Assembly: GCF_001650495.1 (NCBI RefSeq)
Contig: NZ_LWCS01000022.1
Coordinates: 54,426 to 118,425, forward strand
Reading direction: 5' to 3'
Source: Mycolicibacterium iranicum
Lineage (GTDB): Bacteria; Actinomycetota; Actinomycetes; Mycobacteriales; Mycobacteriaceae
Length of the DNA stretch: 64,000 bases
Shown: piece after piece, positions 8,642 through 17,350 of the stretch
Layout: each line of letters begins with the position of its first letter
Position numbering within the stretch: the first letter of the stretch is position 1
Translations under genes and position numbers: made by a program
Notes under the pieces: generated by a model
What the model was told of the DNA's origin: nothing
Databases searched by the model: none
What the model saw: the letters and a program-made list of their open reading frames with translations, nothing else

Positions 8642-8999
8642 GGCTCCTCGCCTCCACTGTGCAAGTTCAGCCAACCTCGATTGTCGGCCCATCGACGGTT
8701 TCGGTAGGCATGGCAATCGAGGGACTCCTCCGGCTGAATAGTCCATAGCTTCTTCTAGATCGACCGTGCTCGTGTAGCTGAGCATGCAGTGCAGTCTGCG
8801 CCGGCTGCGTGGCGGCTTAAAGTAGCTCCGGACGCGTCAACGCCTGAGATCTCGATCGGTTTCGCCATTAGCGGATGGCGCTGATCGAATTACCGCTGTG
8901 TGATCTAAAAGGTTGGATAGCAGTGCATTTCTGCGATGCTTGCTGGTGAAAGCACCCCATAAGCTACATTTGCTATGGGGGTAATAGTTGGGGGATTTT
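8642..8999. other. Intergenic region with hairpin upstream of prenyltransferase
   Basis: About 358 bases without a gene. The only clear structure is a perfect 7-bp inverted repeat, CCCCATA (8955-8961) with TATGGGG (8974-8980), spaced 12 bases. It lies just before the GGGGG ribosome binding site of the next gene, so it may be an operator or leader hairpin. Nothing else is recognised. Confidence 0.4.
8955..8980 (+). promoter_or_regulatory. Inverted repeat (candidate operator or leader hairpin)
   Basis: CCCCATA and TATGGGG arms of 7 bp with a 12-base spacer, 20 bases upstream of the ATG at 9000. Directly visible; the function is an inference. Confidence 0.35.
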
Positions 9000-9647
9000 A
9001 TGAAACCAACGCATGTTGGCTTGATCCCTGATGGCTTGCGCCGCTGGGCGGACGCGAATGGGACTACCTTGACGGAGTCTTACCTCCGTGGCGCCCGAAA
9101 GGTCGTCGAGCTCTTGCTCGCACTGAAGCGCAACGACGTGCAGACGGTGTCGGTCTACAACTTGAGTCGTGCCAACCTGGCCCGTCCCAGCGCCGAGCTC
9201 GGCGCCGTCTACGCGGCGTCGATCGAGTTCTTCACAGAGCTGATTCCCGCCCACTTTGATCTCGGCGACTGCACCGTGCGGCTACATGGTGATCGGAGCC
9301 TGCTTCCCGCCGAGTATGTGGCCGCGGCGCAGGCGCTCGAGGCGGCCACCACGGATGGCGGCTTCCGCATCAACATCCTGGCGGCGTACGACGCTGTCGA
9401 CGAATTGCGTGCTGCGCACGCCCGGGCGCAGCGGGAGGGCTGCGACATCGCTGCGGCGTTCGACATCCCCGAGGTCGACCTCGTCATCCGAACGACATCC
9501 GAGCCGCTCCTCAGTGGGTTCCTCCCATTGCAGAGCCAGTACGCCGAACTCGTGTTCCTGACGACGCCGCTCAACGACCTCACCGCCGAGCGCATTGACG
9601 ACCTGATCGCCGAGCACCGGCAATTTCCGCAATTGCGCGGGCGGTAA
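9000..9647 (+). CDS. Divergent cis-prenyltransferase (undecaprenyl diphosphate synthase family)
   Basis: A 215-residue protein of the UppS fold. Family landmarks are HVGLIPDGLRRWADANG (canonical M-DGN-RRWA), VSVYNLSRANLARPSAEL and DLVIRTTSEPLLSGFLPLQS followed by QYAELVF (canonical RTSGE-R-SNFLLWQ..Y.E). The catalytic Asp of the first motif is kept, but the following Asn is Leu, and one diphosphate-binding Arg of E-x-R-x-S is Leu. It is also shorter than typical UppS (about 250). It therefore probably makes a different or shorter prenyl product, or has drifted. The GGGGG before ATG 9000 sets the start over TTG 8988. It precedes an FAD oxidoreductase by 7 bases and likely serves the polysaccharide locus. 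Confidence 0.75.
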   Translation: MKPTHVGLIPDGLRRWADANGTTLTESYLRGARKVVELLLALKRNDVQTVSVYNLSRANLARPSAELGAVYAASIEFFTELIPAHFDLGDCTVRLHGDRSLLPAEYVAAAQALEAATTDGGFRINILAAYDAVDELRAAHARAQREGCDIAAAFDIPEVDLVIRTTSEPLLSGFLPLQSQYAELVFLTTPLNDLTAERIDDLIAEHRQFPQLRGR

Positions 9648-9654
9648 TGCATCG

Positions 9655-11049
9655 ATGACAACCAGGAACCCACTGATCATCGGCGCAGGCCCTGCCGGTC
9701 TCACCGCAGGTCTGGAGTTGGTCAGCAGGGGTGTGACGCCCCGAATTTACGAGGCGTCAGCACATGTCGGTGGACTCGCACGTACTCCGCGCGACGGTGC
9801 CTGGCGCGTTGATCCTGGCGGTCACCGATTCTTCACTCGGCATGAAGAGATCATGGACCTGTGGAATTCGCTGCTTCCGCATGATCAGTGGATCGCGGTG
9901 CCCAGGCGCTCCGCCATGCTCGTCGATGGCCGCTTTGTGCCGTACCCACTCCAAGGACGGGACCTGCTGACGCAGTTGGGCTTTCGGGCGGGCCTGCGAG
10001 GAGCGAGCAGCTTCATGTTGTCGCGCTTTCGCCGTGGCATGCGTGCAATCGAGCGGCCGGAAACATTTCGCCATTGGGGTGTCGAGGAATTCGGACGCTA
10101 CTGGTATCAACTGTTCTTCGACGGCTACGTCCGCAAGACGTGGTTGGCCGACCCTGATCACCTGTCCAGCGATTGGGCGAATCAGCGGATCAGGCCGATC
10201 GACTGGCAACGAGCGGCACATCGCAACCCGGCAGGCCAGGACGTCTTCCGGTACCCACGGCTTGGCCCCGGCCAGCTGTGGGATGCCGCAGCGGCGAGGC
10301 TTGACGATGCGGGAGCCCTCCTTTCCGTCAACTCGAAGGTCGACGCGATCCGTCACGACGGCCGCGGTTGGACGATCCAACTCCAGAATGCCGAGGTAGC
10401 CGTCGGTGATGCTCTTTTCTCCAGCATGCCGCTGCAGTCGCTGATTCAGATGCTGGAACCCCAACCGCCGAAACATGTTCGGGCGATCGCCGCGACACTG
10501 CGGCACCGCTCTGTGATCACCGTCGCTGTGGCTCTGAAGAAGCACTACGACATTCCGTTCAACTGGGTGTACACGCCCGGTCGAGAGTTTCGTGTGGGGC
10601 GAATCCAGAATTATGGAAATTGGTCGCCGGCCCTTGCCCCGGATGGCTTCACCGGGACCCATCTGGGCTTCGAGTACTTCACCCTGCCGCACGACGACCT
10701 GTGGGTGGCCGGTGACGAATGCTTGGGCAGCATTGTCGAGAGCGACCTTCGAGCGCTCGGTGTCGACGCTTCGGATCTAGACCACGTCATGACGGTCAAA
10801 TCTCAGCACGCATATCCAATCTATGACGCCGGCCGGGAACGTAACGTCGTCCGAATTCGCGATTTTCTGCGCCAGAACTACCCCACTCTGCACCCGATCG
10901 GCCGCAACGGCATGCATCGGTACGACAACCAGGATCACGCGATGCTCAGTGCCCTACACAGTGTCGCCCGCTACTTCGGCGAAAATGCCGATCCCTGGCA
11001 GGTCAACACCGATCTCCGATACCACGAATCCGGAATACTGCGTGGCTGA
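9655..11049 (+). CDS. FAD/NAD(P)-binding oxidoreductase, UDP-galactopyranose-mutase/amine-oxidase-like
   Basis: A 464-residue flavoprotein. The N-terminus holds the dinucleotide-binding motif IIGAGPAGLTAGLELVSRG, then EASAHVGGLARTPRDG and DPGGHRFFTRHEEIMDLW, as in the UGM/protoporphyrinogen-oxidase-like group found in many surface-polysaccharide loci. YVRKTWLADPDHLSSDWANQ then RI is another group signature. The C-terminus has the second FAD site (NGMHRYDNQDHAMLSALHSV). The substrate is unknown: it could isomerise or oxidise a nucleotide sugar, or act on the prenyl lipid made by the neighbour, with which it is almost certainly co-transcribed (7-base gap). True UDP-galactopyranose mutases are shorter and differ in these motifs, so I do not call it glf. 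Confidence 0.7.
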   Translation: MTTRNPLIIGAGPAGLTAGLELVSRGVTPRIYEASAHVGGLARTPRDGAWRVDPGGHRFFTRHEEIMDLWNSLLPHDQWIAVPRRSAMLVDGRFVPYPLQGRDLLTQLGFRAGLRGASSFMLSRFRRGMRAIERPETFRHWGVEEFGRYWYQLFFDGYVRKTWLADPDHLSSDWANQRIRPIDWQRAAHRNPAGQDVFRYPRLGPGQLWDAAAARLDDAGALLSVNSKVDAIRHDGRGWTIQLQNAEVAVGDALFSSMPLQSLIQMLEPQPPKHVRAIAATLRHRSVITVAVALKKHYDIPFNWVYTPGREFRVGRIQNYGNWSPALAPDGFTGTHLGFEYFTLPHDDLWVAGDECLGSIVESDLRALGVDASDLDHVMTVKSQHAYPIYDAGRERNVVRIRDFLRQNYPTLHPIGRNGMHRYDNQDHAMLSALHSVARYFGENADPWQVNTDLRYHESGILRG

Positions 11050-11339
11050 TCCGCCGGTCAGCGGACGAGGAAGCGCAGCAGCCAGGAGCGAAAGTTGTTG
11101 CTGCCCTCTTGAAATCGCGGGCACTCACATGTCGAGCAATCGGTGCCGGCACGGTAGTGCTCGTGAGCTGAGCGGTCGTGACCGCACCTGCATACCCCCG
11201 CCTGCACGGCTATGAATCTACGCGCCGGTTGCACGATTCCCGCAGCAAATCGCGAGCTGGTTGACAGGTCAGACCAGAAGCCTTCGAGTCCGCTTGCGAA
11301 GAACCCGCCGCCGGGTCAATTCCCCAGTACAGTGCTGCC

Positions 11340-11858
11340 GTGGGCTACCCGGAGAATGTGCTCGCCAAGGACGAACATGTGGTCCTGCATCGCCACCCGC
11401 ACTGGGGGCGACTCGCGGTCCCGGCATTCATCCTGATCGTCGCGTCCGCTGCGGCGGCGTTCGTCGCCGGCTACGTCAACACGCTCGCTTGGGAGCAGAA
11501 CGCCAAGAACATCGTCTTCGGCGTCATCGCGGCGATCTGGCTCATCCTCGTCGGGTGGCTTTCGATCTGGCCGTTCCTCAATTGGTGGACCACCCATTTC
11601 GTCATAACCGACCGCCGCGTCATGTATCGCCACGGTCTGATCACCCGGTCGGGCATCGACATCCCCCTGGCCCGCATCAACAGCGTGGAATTCCGCCATG
11701 GTCTGCTCGACCGCATCTTCCGGACCGGAACGCTGATCATCGAGTCAGCGTCTCAAGACCCGTTGGAGTTCCAGGACATTCCGCGCGTCGAGCACGTGCA
11801 CTCGCTGCTTTATCACGAGGTGTTCGACACCCTTGGCTCCGAGGAGTCACCCAGCTGA
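11340..11858 (+). CDS. PH-domain (bPH2/YdbT-like) membrane protein, Rv3278c-type
   Basis: A 172-residue protein with a short cytoplasmic N-terminus (KDEHVVLHRHPHWGRL), two transmembrane helices (about residues 24-45 and 56-80) and a bacterial PH domain 2 at 85-155: WWTTHFVITDRRVMYRHGLI, DIPLARINSVEFRHGLLDRI and TGTLIIESASQDPLEFQDIP. The order of helices and domain matches the family. It starts at GTG 11340. The role in mycobacteria is unknown; PH2 proteins are thought to be membrane-associated scaffolds. It is the first gene of the conserved core block. The 290 bases before it show nothing clear. Confidence 0.85.
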   Translation: MGYPENVLAKDEHVVLHRHPHWGRLAVPAFILIVASAAAAFVAGYVNTLAWEQNAKNIVFGVIAAIWLILVGWLSIWPFLNWWTTHFVITDRRVMYRHGLITRSGIDIPLARINSVEFRHGLLDRIFRTGTLIIESASQDPLEFQDIPRVEHVHSLLYHEVFDTLGSEESPS

Positions 11859-11896
11859 GGCTGCGTCACCCGGTTGGCTGCTCTAGCGTGCGTTAG

Positions 11897-12463
11897 ATGC
11901 GCCGCCAGCGGCTTCTGCTATCCCTTTCGATGGGGCTTTTGGTGCTGCTGCTATTCCTGAACGGCGCTAGCGGGACGATTCTGTTCGCGCGCGCGAAAGC
12001 AGATCCTCTCCAGCGCGCCGATGCGATCGTTGTTTTGGGCGGCGAGCATGACGGGCGCGAGGCGTACGGACTCAGTCTTGCGGAACAGGGTTACGCGACG
12101 ACCGTTTTGTTGTCCAATCCATACTCTTCAAAAGACAAGGTGATGCTGAAGGCATGCGCGCCGCGTGCCGATATCGAAGTGATCTGCCAGCCGCCAATCC
12201 CCAGCACAACCCGGGGCGAGGCGCTCTTCACACGCAAGTTCGCTGATGAGCGTGGCTGGAAGTCCGTCATCGTCGTGAGTTGGCGTTATCATCTGCCACG
12301 GGCGCGCAAAATTTTCGACGAGTGCTTTGTCACTCCGGGCCGGAGCGTAATCTTGCGCGACGTGCCGCGCCTCTATCCGTTCTCGGTGGCGCAATGGCAG
12401 TACACCTACCTGTATCAATACGGCGGGTGGGTGAAAGCCGAACTCCAAGGCCCATGCAGTTAG
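11897..12463 (+). CDS. YdcF/SanA-like DUF218 protein
   Basis: A 188-residue protein with one N-terminal signal anchor (residues 9-31) followed by a DUF218 domain: ADAIVVLGGEHDGREAYGLS, TTVLLSNPYSSKD, STTRGEALFTRKFADERGWK and VVSWRYHLPRARKIFDECF. The family (YdcF, SanA, ElyC) is extracytoplasmic and linked to envelope integrity or polyprenyl-linked precursors; the biochemical activity is unsettled. It begins 38 bases after the PH-domain gene, likely the same transcript. Its stop overlaps the end of the convergent FluC-like gene by 4 bases. It is absent from the M. tuberculosis layout as I remember it. Confidence 0.8.
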   Translation: MRRQRLLLSLSMGLLVLLLFLNGASGTILFARAKADPLQRADAIVVLGGEHDGREAYGLSLAEQGYATTVLLSNPYSSKDKVMLKACAPRADIEVICQPPIPSTTRGEALFTRKFADERGWKSVIVVSWRYHLPRARKIFDECFVTPGRSVILRDVPRLYPFSVAQWQYTYLYQYGGWVKAELQGPCS

Positions 12464-12885
12464 CGCAGTTTGACGTACAACGTGATGCCGGCGCGCACCG
12501 CTAGGTAGCCGGCGAGCGCAAAAGTCACGCCGACCGCGCAATACACCGCAAGTCGCTTGGCGACAGCAAGTGTGCTTCGCAGTATCGATTGACTGTCGAG
12601 CCAGAGAGGCGGCGCTGTGACGATCGCGATCATGCTCACAGCCGTACCGAGAACTCCGAAGGTCAAGGGTGCTGACAACGCCGGCAAGTACGGATACGCG
12701 CTGTGAACTCCCATCAATCCGCACACGATCGCCGTCCCCAGCAGTAACCGTCGTGGCGATGGCCTACGCAATAGAAGGACTCCGAGCGCGCTTCCAGCGG
12801 CGCCGCCGATCATCACCAGCACCCAAGTCGGCACCAAGTCAGCGAGCCACTGCACGTGCCACCGCCAAACCGCACAGAAGGCCAC
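12460..12885 (-). CDS. Divergent CrcB/FluC-like membrane protein (second of a pair)
   Basis: Up to 141 residues with four hydrophobic helices. VLVMIGGAAGSALGVLLLRR and LLLGTAIVCGLMGVHSAYPY align with the GG..Ga..RY...... and G...N..G.F..G regions of fluoride channels, but the pore Asn and the TTFST sequence (here SAPLTFGVLGT) are not recognisable. FluC channels are often made of two paralogous subunits, and a second copy lies directly upstream with an overlap. The GTG at 12885 would overlap that gene by 47 bases, so a start at a GTG near 12835 is more likely. Function as a fluoride channel is doubtful. Confidence 0.55.
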   Translation of the reverse strand: MAFCAVWRWHVQWLADLVPTWVLVMIGGAAGSALGVLLLRRPSPRRLLLGTAIVCGLMGVHSAYPYLPALSAPLTFGVLGTAVSMIAIVTAPPLWLDSQSILRSTLAVAKRLAVYCAVGVTFALAGYLAVRAGITLYVKLR

Positions 12886-13207
12886 CGATCGCTGCGGCCG
12901 GGGTCGCGATCAAAAACGCCAACGAGAGTTTCATAGGTTGGCTGATTGTCAGGACAGCCCACGCGCTCAAGCTGGCGGCACTCGCACAGAATCCAAGGAT
13001 CAGGTTGGCGAACAAAGACGCCGAGTTCGTCGCCAAGACGAACGCGGCGATGGTGAATGCCGCTCCAACCGTCAGGACCGTCGACACCAGCATCTGATGG
13101 GGGTGGGGCCACGTCGTGGCGAGCGCGTAGCGCAGCAATGCGCCGACCGTCCCCCCAACGATGAGAGCCAACGGCCGCGCTGAATTCCTGCGGTGTCGAC
13201 CCGGCAC
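12839..13207 (-). CDS. Divergent CrcB/FluC-like membrane protein (first of a pair)
   Basis: A 122-residue, four-helix protein starting at GTG 13207. ALIVGGTVGALLRYALATTW is a good match to the first helix of CrcB/FluC (GG..G...RY), and FANLILGFCASAASLSAWAV sits where the family has G(F/L).GG.TTFSTF, but the T-T-F-S residues that line the pore and bind the central sodium are missing. TVLTVGAAFTIAAFVLA replaces the N..G.F...G helix and lacks the Asn. The pair probably forms a dual-topology heterodimer with altered or lost fluoride transport. Same transcription direction as the next gene. Confidence 0.6.
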   Translation of the reverse strand: MPGRHRRNSARPLALIVGGTVGALLRYALATTWPHPHQMLVSTVLTVGAAFTIAAFVLATNSASLFANLILGFCASAASLSAWAVLTISQPMKLSLAFLIATPAAAIGGLLCGLAVARAVAR

Positions 13208-13249
13208 CTCGTCAGGCTATGCAAAGACCGTCCCACCGGCAGCGCCGAA

Positions 13250-13942
13250 CTACGAGGTCTTCGACACCCTCGGATCGTCCGCGTCGCTCAAGGGTCGCTG
13301 GCCGCGCCGCCGCCGCGAGAACCGGATCGGGGTGACGTTGTCGCCGTCCTTGCCCTCGATCGGTCCATGCGGGTGCCGCAGTTCGTATTCGTCTTCCAGC
13401 GCCTCGGCGATGCCTCCGCCGGTCAGCGTCGACTCCAGCGCCTTCTCCGGGTTGCGCGCGAACTCGTCGGGGAACACGAAGCGCCGGAACGCCCAGAACC
13501 GGAATGCCATCTGCAACAGGTTGCCTATGATGTAGGCCGAAACGAAGTCGGCGATGTTCTCGACGGCCAGCGACACCATCGGCACGCGCAGCATGAACAC
13601 ATAGCTCGAGACCCACAGCGGGGCCATGCTCAGCAGCACGCCGACCGCGCTGACCCCGAAGAACAGCAGTGCCTCGTGGTGACGCTCGCGCCCGCCGCGG
13701 TCGCGGAAGCTCCATTCCCGGTTCAGGATGTAGGAGGCGATCACCGCGACGATGCCCGCGATGATCTTCGCCGTCACCGGCTTGGGCTCCAGGATCGTCA
13801 GCTTGAGTGTGAAGAAGATCGCCGAATCGATGACGAACGTCGTGGCACCGACGATCGCAAACTTGATGAGCTCGTGGTGCCGTTCGGCGTAGGGACGGAC
13901 CGGGCCCGGTAGGCGGCGGATCGTCGCATCGGCAAAGGACAC
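13250..13942 (-). CDS. GtrA-family membrane protein (Rv3277-like)
   Basis: A 230-residue protein. Four transmembrane helices lie at about residues 25-160: LIKFAIVGATTFVIDSAIFF, then VTAKIIAGIVAVIASYILNR with EWSFRDRGGRE, and NLLQMAFRFWAFRRFVFPDE. The N-R-x-W-S/T-F motif is the GtrA hallmark. The C-terminal 60 residues are charged and cytoplasmic. GtrA proteins are small flippase-like partners in polyprenyl-phosphate-sugar transfer; in mycobacteria they are linked to arabinogalactan or lipomannan precursors. It starts at GTG 13942 and is divergent from purK, with 85 bases between them. Confidence 0.9.
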   Translation of the reverse strand: MSFADATIRRLPGPVRPYAERHHELIKFAIVGATTFVIDSAIFFTLKLTILEPKPVTAKIIAGIVAVIASYILNREWSFRDRGGRERHHEALLFFGVSAVGVLLSMAPLWVSSYVFMLRVPMVSLAVENIADFVSAYIIGNLLQMAFRFWAFRRFVFPDEFARNPEKALESTLTGGGIAEALEDEYELRHPHGPIEGKDGDNVTPIRFSRRRRGQRPLSDADDPRVSKTS

Positions 13943-14027
13943 AAGGAGCGAGTCTACGTAACGGGCGTCCTAGATGCCGCATCCGTGAGTAACCGCAGGT
14001 CAACGATGTGGCGTAGGTCATGACACC

Positions 14028-15322
14028 ATGTATGCCGTGTCAAGACGACCTGTGCCCGCCCGCCCCACACCGACGGTCGCAATGATCGGCGGCGGACAAC
14101 TCGCCCGCATGACCGCCCAGGCCGCCATCGCTCTCGGCCAGACCCTGCGTGTGCTCGCAGTCACAAGCGATGAATCGGCCGCCCAGGTCACCCCAGATGT
14201 CGTCCTCGGTTCGCATACGGACCTCGACGCGCTGCGTCGCGTCGCCGACGGCGCGACGGCGTTCACCTTCGATCACGAGCACGTGCCTACCGAACTGTTG
14301 GACAAGCTGGTCACCGACGGGGTCAACGTCTTACCGCCGCCAGGGGCGCTCGTGCATGCCCAGGACAAGCTCGTCATGCGGCGCCGCCTGTCTGAGTTGG
14401 GTGCGCCGGTGCCTCGCTTCGCCGAGGTGACGTCTGTTGACGACGCCGTCGCGTTCGCCCGCGACATCGGCGGACCGGTGGTCATCAAAACTGTCCGCGG
14501 CGGCTACGACGGCCGCGGCGTGGTCATGGCCGACGACGTCGACGAGGCGCGCTCCGTCGTCGAAAAGTATCTGGCCGACGGGGTGCCGGTCATGATCGAG
14601 GAGCGGGTCGCGATGCGTCGCGAGCTCGCCGCGCTGGTGGCCCGCTCACCCTTCGGACAAGGCGCCGCGTGGCCGGTGGTCGAGACGGTGCAGCAGGACG
14701 GAATCTGCGTCACCGTGATCGCTCCCGCACCCGGGCTTTCCGAGCAAACCGGTTCTGCCGCTTCCGAATTGGCATTGCGCGTCGCCTCGGAGCTCGGCGT
14801 CGTCGGGGTACTCGCCGTCGAGCTGTTCGAAACGGTCGATGGCGGACTCGTCGTCAACGAACTCGCGATGCGGCCGCACAACTCCGGGCACTGGACCATG
14901 GACGGCGCGCGCACCAGCCAATTCGAACAACATCTGCGCGCGGTCCTCGACTACCCGCTGGGCGACACCTCAGCGCTGGCACCGACGGTGATGGGCAACG
15001 TGCTCGGCGCCCCCGAAACGCCGTCGATGTCGATGGACGAGCGGGTGCACCACCTCTTCGCGCGGATGCCCGATGCCAAGGTGCACCTCTACGGGAAAGA
15101 GGAGCGGCCGGGCCGAAAGATCGGCCACGTCAACATCGTCGGCGGGCCGACAAATTCTGGTGAAGTCGGCGGGCCGACAATTTCTGGTGAAGTCGGCGGG
15201 CCGACAAATTCTGGTGAAGTCGGCGGCACCTCGGAGTCGGTGGAGTCCCTGCGAGAGCGGGCGGAGCGGGCGGCACACTGGTTGTCGCACGCACAGTGGA
15301 CCGACGGATGGGATCCTCACGC

Positions 15323-15326
<4 letters not shown>
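14028..15326 (+). CDS. purK: N5-carboxyaminoimidazole ribonucleotide synthase PurK
   Basis: A 432-residue ATP-grasp enzyme that carboxylates aminoimidazole ribonucleotide with ATP and bicarbonate in purine synthesis. Visible parts are the N-terminal [33 protein letters not shown], the ATP-binding [20 protein letters not shown] and [20 protein letters not shown] followed by QFEQ. The C-terminus ([12 protein letters not shown], ending [16 protein letters not shown]) is normal except for an inserted nine-residue motif VGGPTNSGE repeated three times, encoded by a 27-bp tandem repeat (15139-15219). Family members carry only a short linker there. It overlaps purE by 4 bases, so the two are co-translated. 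GTG/ATG choice: ATG 14028. Confidence 0.97.
15139..15227 (+). repeat. 27-bp tandem repeat, three copies plus partial, inside purK
   Basis: Units at 15139-15165, 15166-15192 and 15193-15219 start with GTCGGCGGGCCGACAAATTC and end with TGGTGAA; the second unit has one base change (AAATT to AATTT, Asn to Ile). A truncated fourth start follows to 15227. The unit length is a multiple of three, so the reading frame is kept. Confidence 0.95.
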
Positions 15327-15823
<497 letters not shown>

Positions 15824-15904
15824 GCGGCACGCGCCGTGCAGTCGCGACGCCGTTCTCCACCTGGCCAATTAGGATTACGCCGGGGTCAGCCGGGAGGGAA
15901 CTTG

Positions 15905-17233
15905 ATGAGTCGTCAGATCGCGGTGTTCGGTACGGGATACCTGGGCGCCACGCACGCCGCGTGCATGGCCGAGCTCGGACACGACGTTCTCGGCGTCGAC
16001 GTCGACGAAGCGAAGCTGGCGAAACTCGCCGCAGGCGAATTGCCGTTCTTCGAGCCGGGCCTGCCAGACGTTCTCCAGCGCAACATCGAAGCCGGCCGGC
16101 TTCGGTTCACTACGTCCTATCAGGAGGCGGCTGACTTCGCCGATGTGCATTTCATCGCCGTCGGGACGCCCCAGAAGCACGGCGAGCTGGCTGCCGATCT
16201 GCGCTACGTCGACGCGGTGGTCGAATCTCTGGCCCCGCTCCTCCGCCGTCCTTCGGTCATCTTTGGCAAGTCAACTGTGCCTGCCGGCACCGCCGCACGC
16301 CTTAGCGCTCGCGCCCGCGAGCTGGCGCCCGACGACACGTTCGCGGAGCTCGCCTGGAACCCCGAGTTCCTGCGCGAGGGTTACGCAGTCAAGGACACAC
16401 TGCACCCAGACCGCATCGTCCTTGGAGTCGACAGCACCCGAAAGGGAAATGCTGAAGCGGTCGCGCGCGAGGTCTACGCGGCGCTGCTCGACGAGGACAT
16501 CCCTTTTCTTGTCACCGACCTTCCGACCGCCGAGCTTGTGAAGACGTCTGCGAACGCGTTCCTTGCAACCAAAATCTCGTTCATCAACGCGATCGCCGAA
16601 ATTTGTGAGGCGACGGGTGCCGATGTCTCCGTCTTAGCCGACGCCATCGGACACGATGCGCGCATTGGCCGACGGTTCCTCAACGCGGGCATCGGATTTG
16701 GTGGCGGATGCCTCCCGAAAGATATTCGCGCTTTCATCGCCAGGGCCGGCGAGCTCGGAGCGAGCCAAGCCTTCGCGCTCTTGCGCGAAGTCGATAGCAT
16801 CAACATGCGTCGTCGCAACAAGATGGTGGAACTCGCCAGGGAGGCGGCCGGTGGCTCTCTCGTGGGGGCGCGAATTGCCGTGCTCGGTGCCGCTTTCAAA
16901 CCGGACTCGGATGATGTACGCGACTCGCCCGCGCTGAACATCGCGGGACAGATCCAGCTTCAAGGTGCCGCGGTCAGCGTCTATGACCCCGAAGCCATGC
17001 AGAATGCGCGTCAACTCTTCCCCACTCTGGAGTACGCATCGGATGTCGCCGTCGCCTGTTCAGGGGCGGACGTAGTGATGGTGCTGACCGAGTGGAAGCA
17101 GTTCATCGGGTTGGACCCTGATGATCTTGCCAAGTCCGTTCGGCAGCGGACGATCATCGACGGTAGGAATTGCCTCACGCCGAAGACGTGGCGCGCAGCT
17201 GGCTGGACGTATCGCGGAATCGGCAGGCCGTAA
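15905..17233 (+). CDS. UDP-glucose 6-dehydrogenase
   Basis: A 442-residue enzyme that oxidises UDP-glucose to UDP-glucuronate with two NAD+. Seen: the Rossmann motif IAVFGTGYLGATHAACMAEL, ELPFFEPGLPDVL, the FGKSTVPAGT loop, ELAWNPEFLREGYAV, the catalytic Cys in GIGFGGGCLPKDIRAF, and the C-terminal AAFKPDSDDVRDSPALNIA. It resembles UdgA (Rv0322) of M. tuberculosis. Start ATG 15905 follows GGGAGGGA; the upstream GTG/ATG options lack homology. It sits between purE and fadE25, where M. tuberculosis has no such gene, so it is an insertion. It may supply UDP-glucuronate to the polysaccharide locus 10 kb to the left. Confidence 0.93.
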   Translation: MSRQIAVFGTGYLGATHAACMAELGHDVLGVDVDEAKLAKLAAGELPFFEPGLPDVLQRNIEAGRLRFTTSYQEAADFADVHFIAVGTPQKHGELAADLRYVDAVVESLAPLLRRPSVIFGKSTVPAGTAARLSARARELAPDDTFAELAWNPEFLREGYAVKDTLHPDRIVLGVDSTRKGNAEAVAREVYAALLDEDIPFLVTDLPTAELVKTSANAFLATKISFINAIAEICEATGADVSVLADAIGHDARIGRRFLNAGIGFGGGCLPKDIRAFIARAGELGASQAFALLREVDSINMRRRNKMVELAREAAGGSLVGARIAVLGAAFKPDSDDVRDSPALNIAGQIQLQGAAVSVYDPEAMQNARQLFPTLEYASDVAVACSGADVVMVLTEWKQFIGLDPDDLAKSVRQRTIIDGRNCLTPKTWRAAGWTYRGIGRP

Positions 17234-17350
17234 CCCTTTCGACCGTGTCCTGCATTTCTGGCTCAGGCGGCTGTGCCAATCCAAGTGGTCGTGAGCTGTG
17301 GTTTCGGTCGACCATGTGTATTTCTGGCGAAGATTGGCTACCGTACTTTG

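Noticed and set aside
9655..11049. UDP-galactopyranose mutase Glf
   Set aside because: It shares the FAD motifs, but it is longer and its signature segments fit the broader UGM-like/amine-oxidase group of polysaccharide loci, not Glf.
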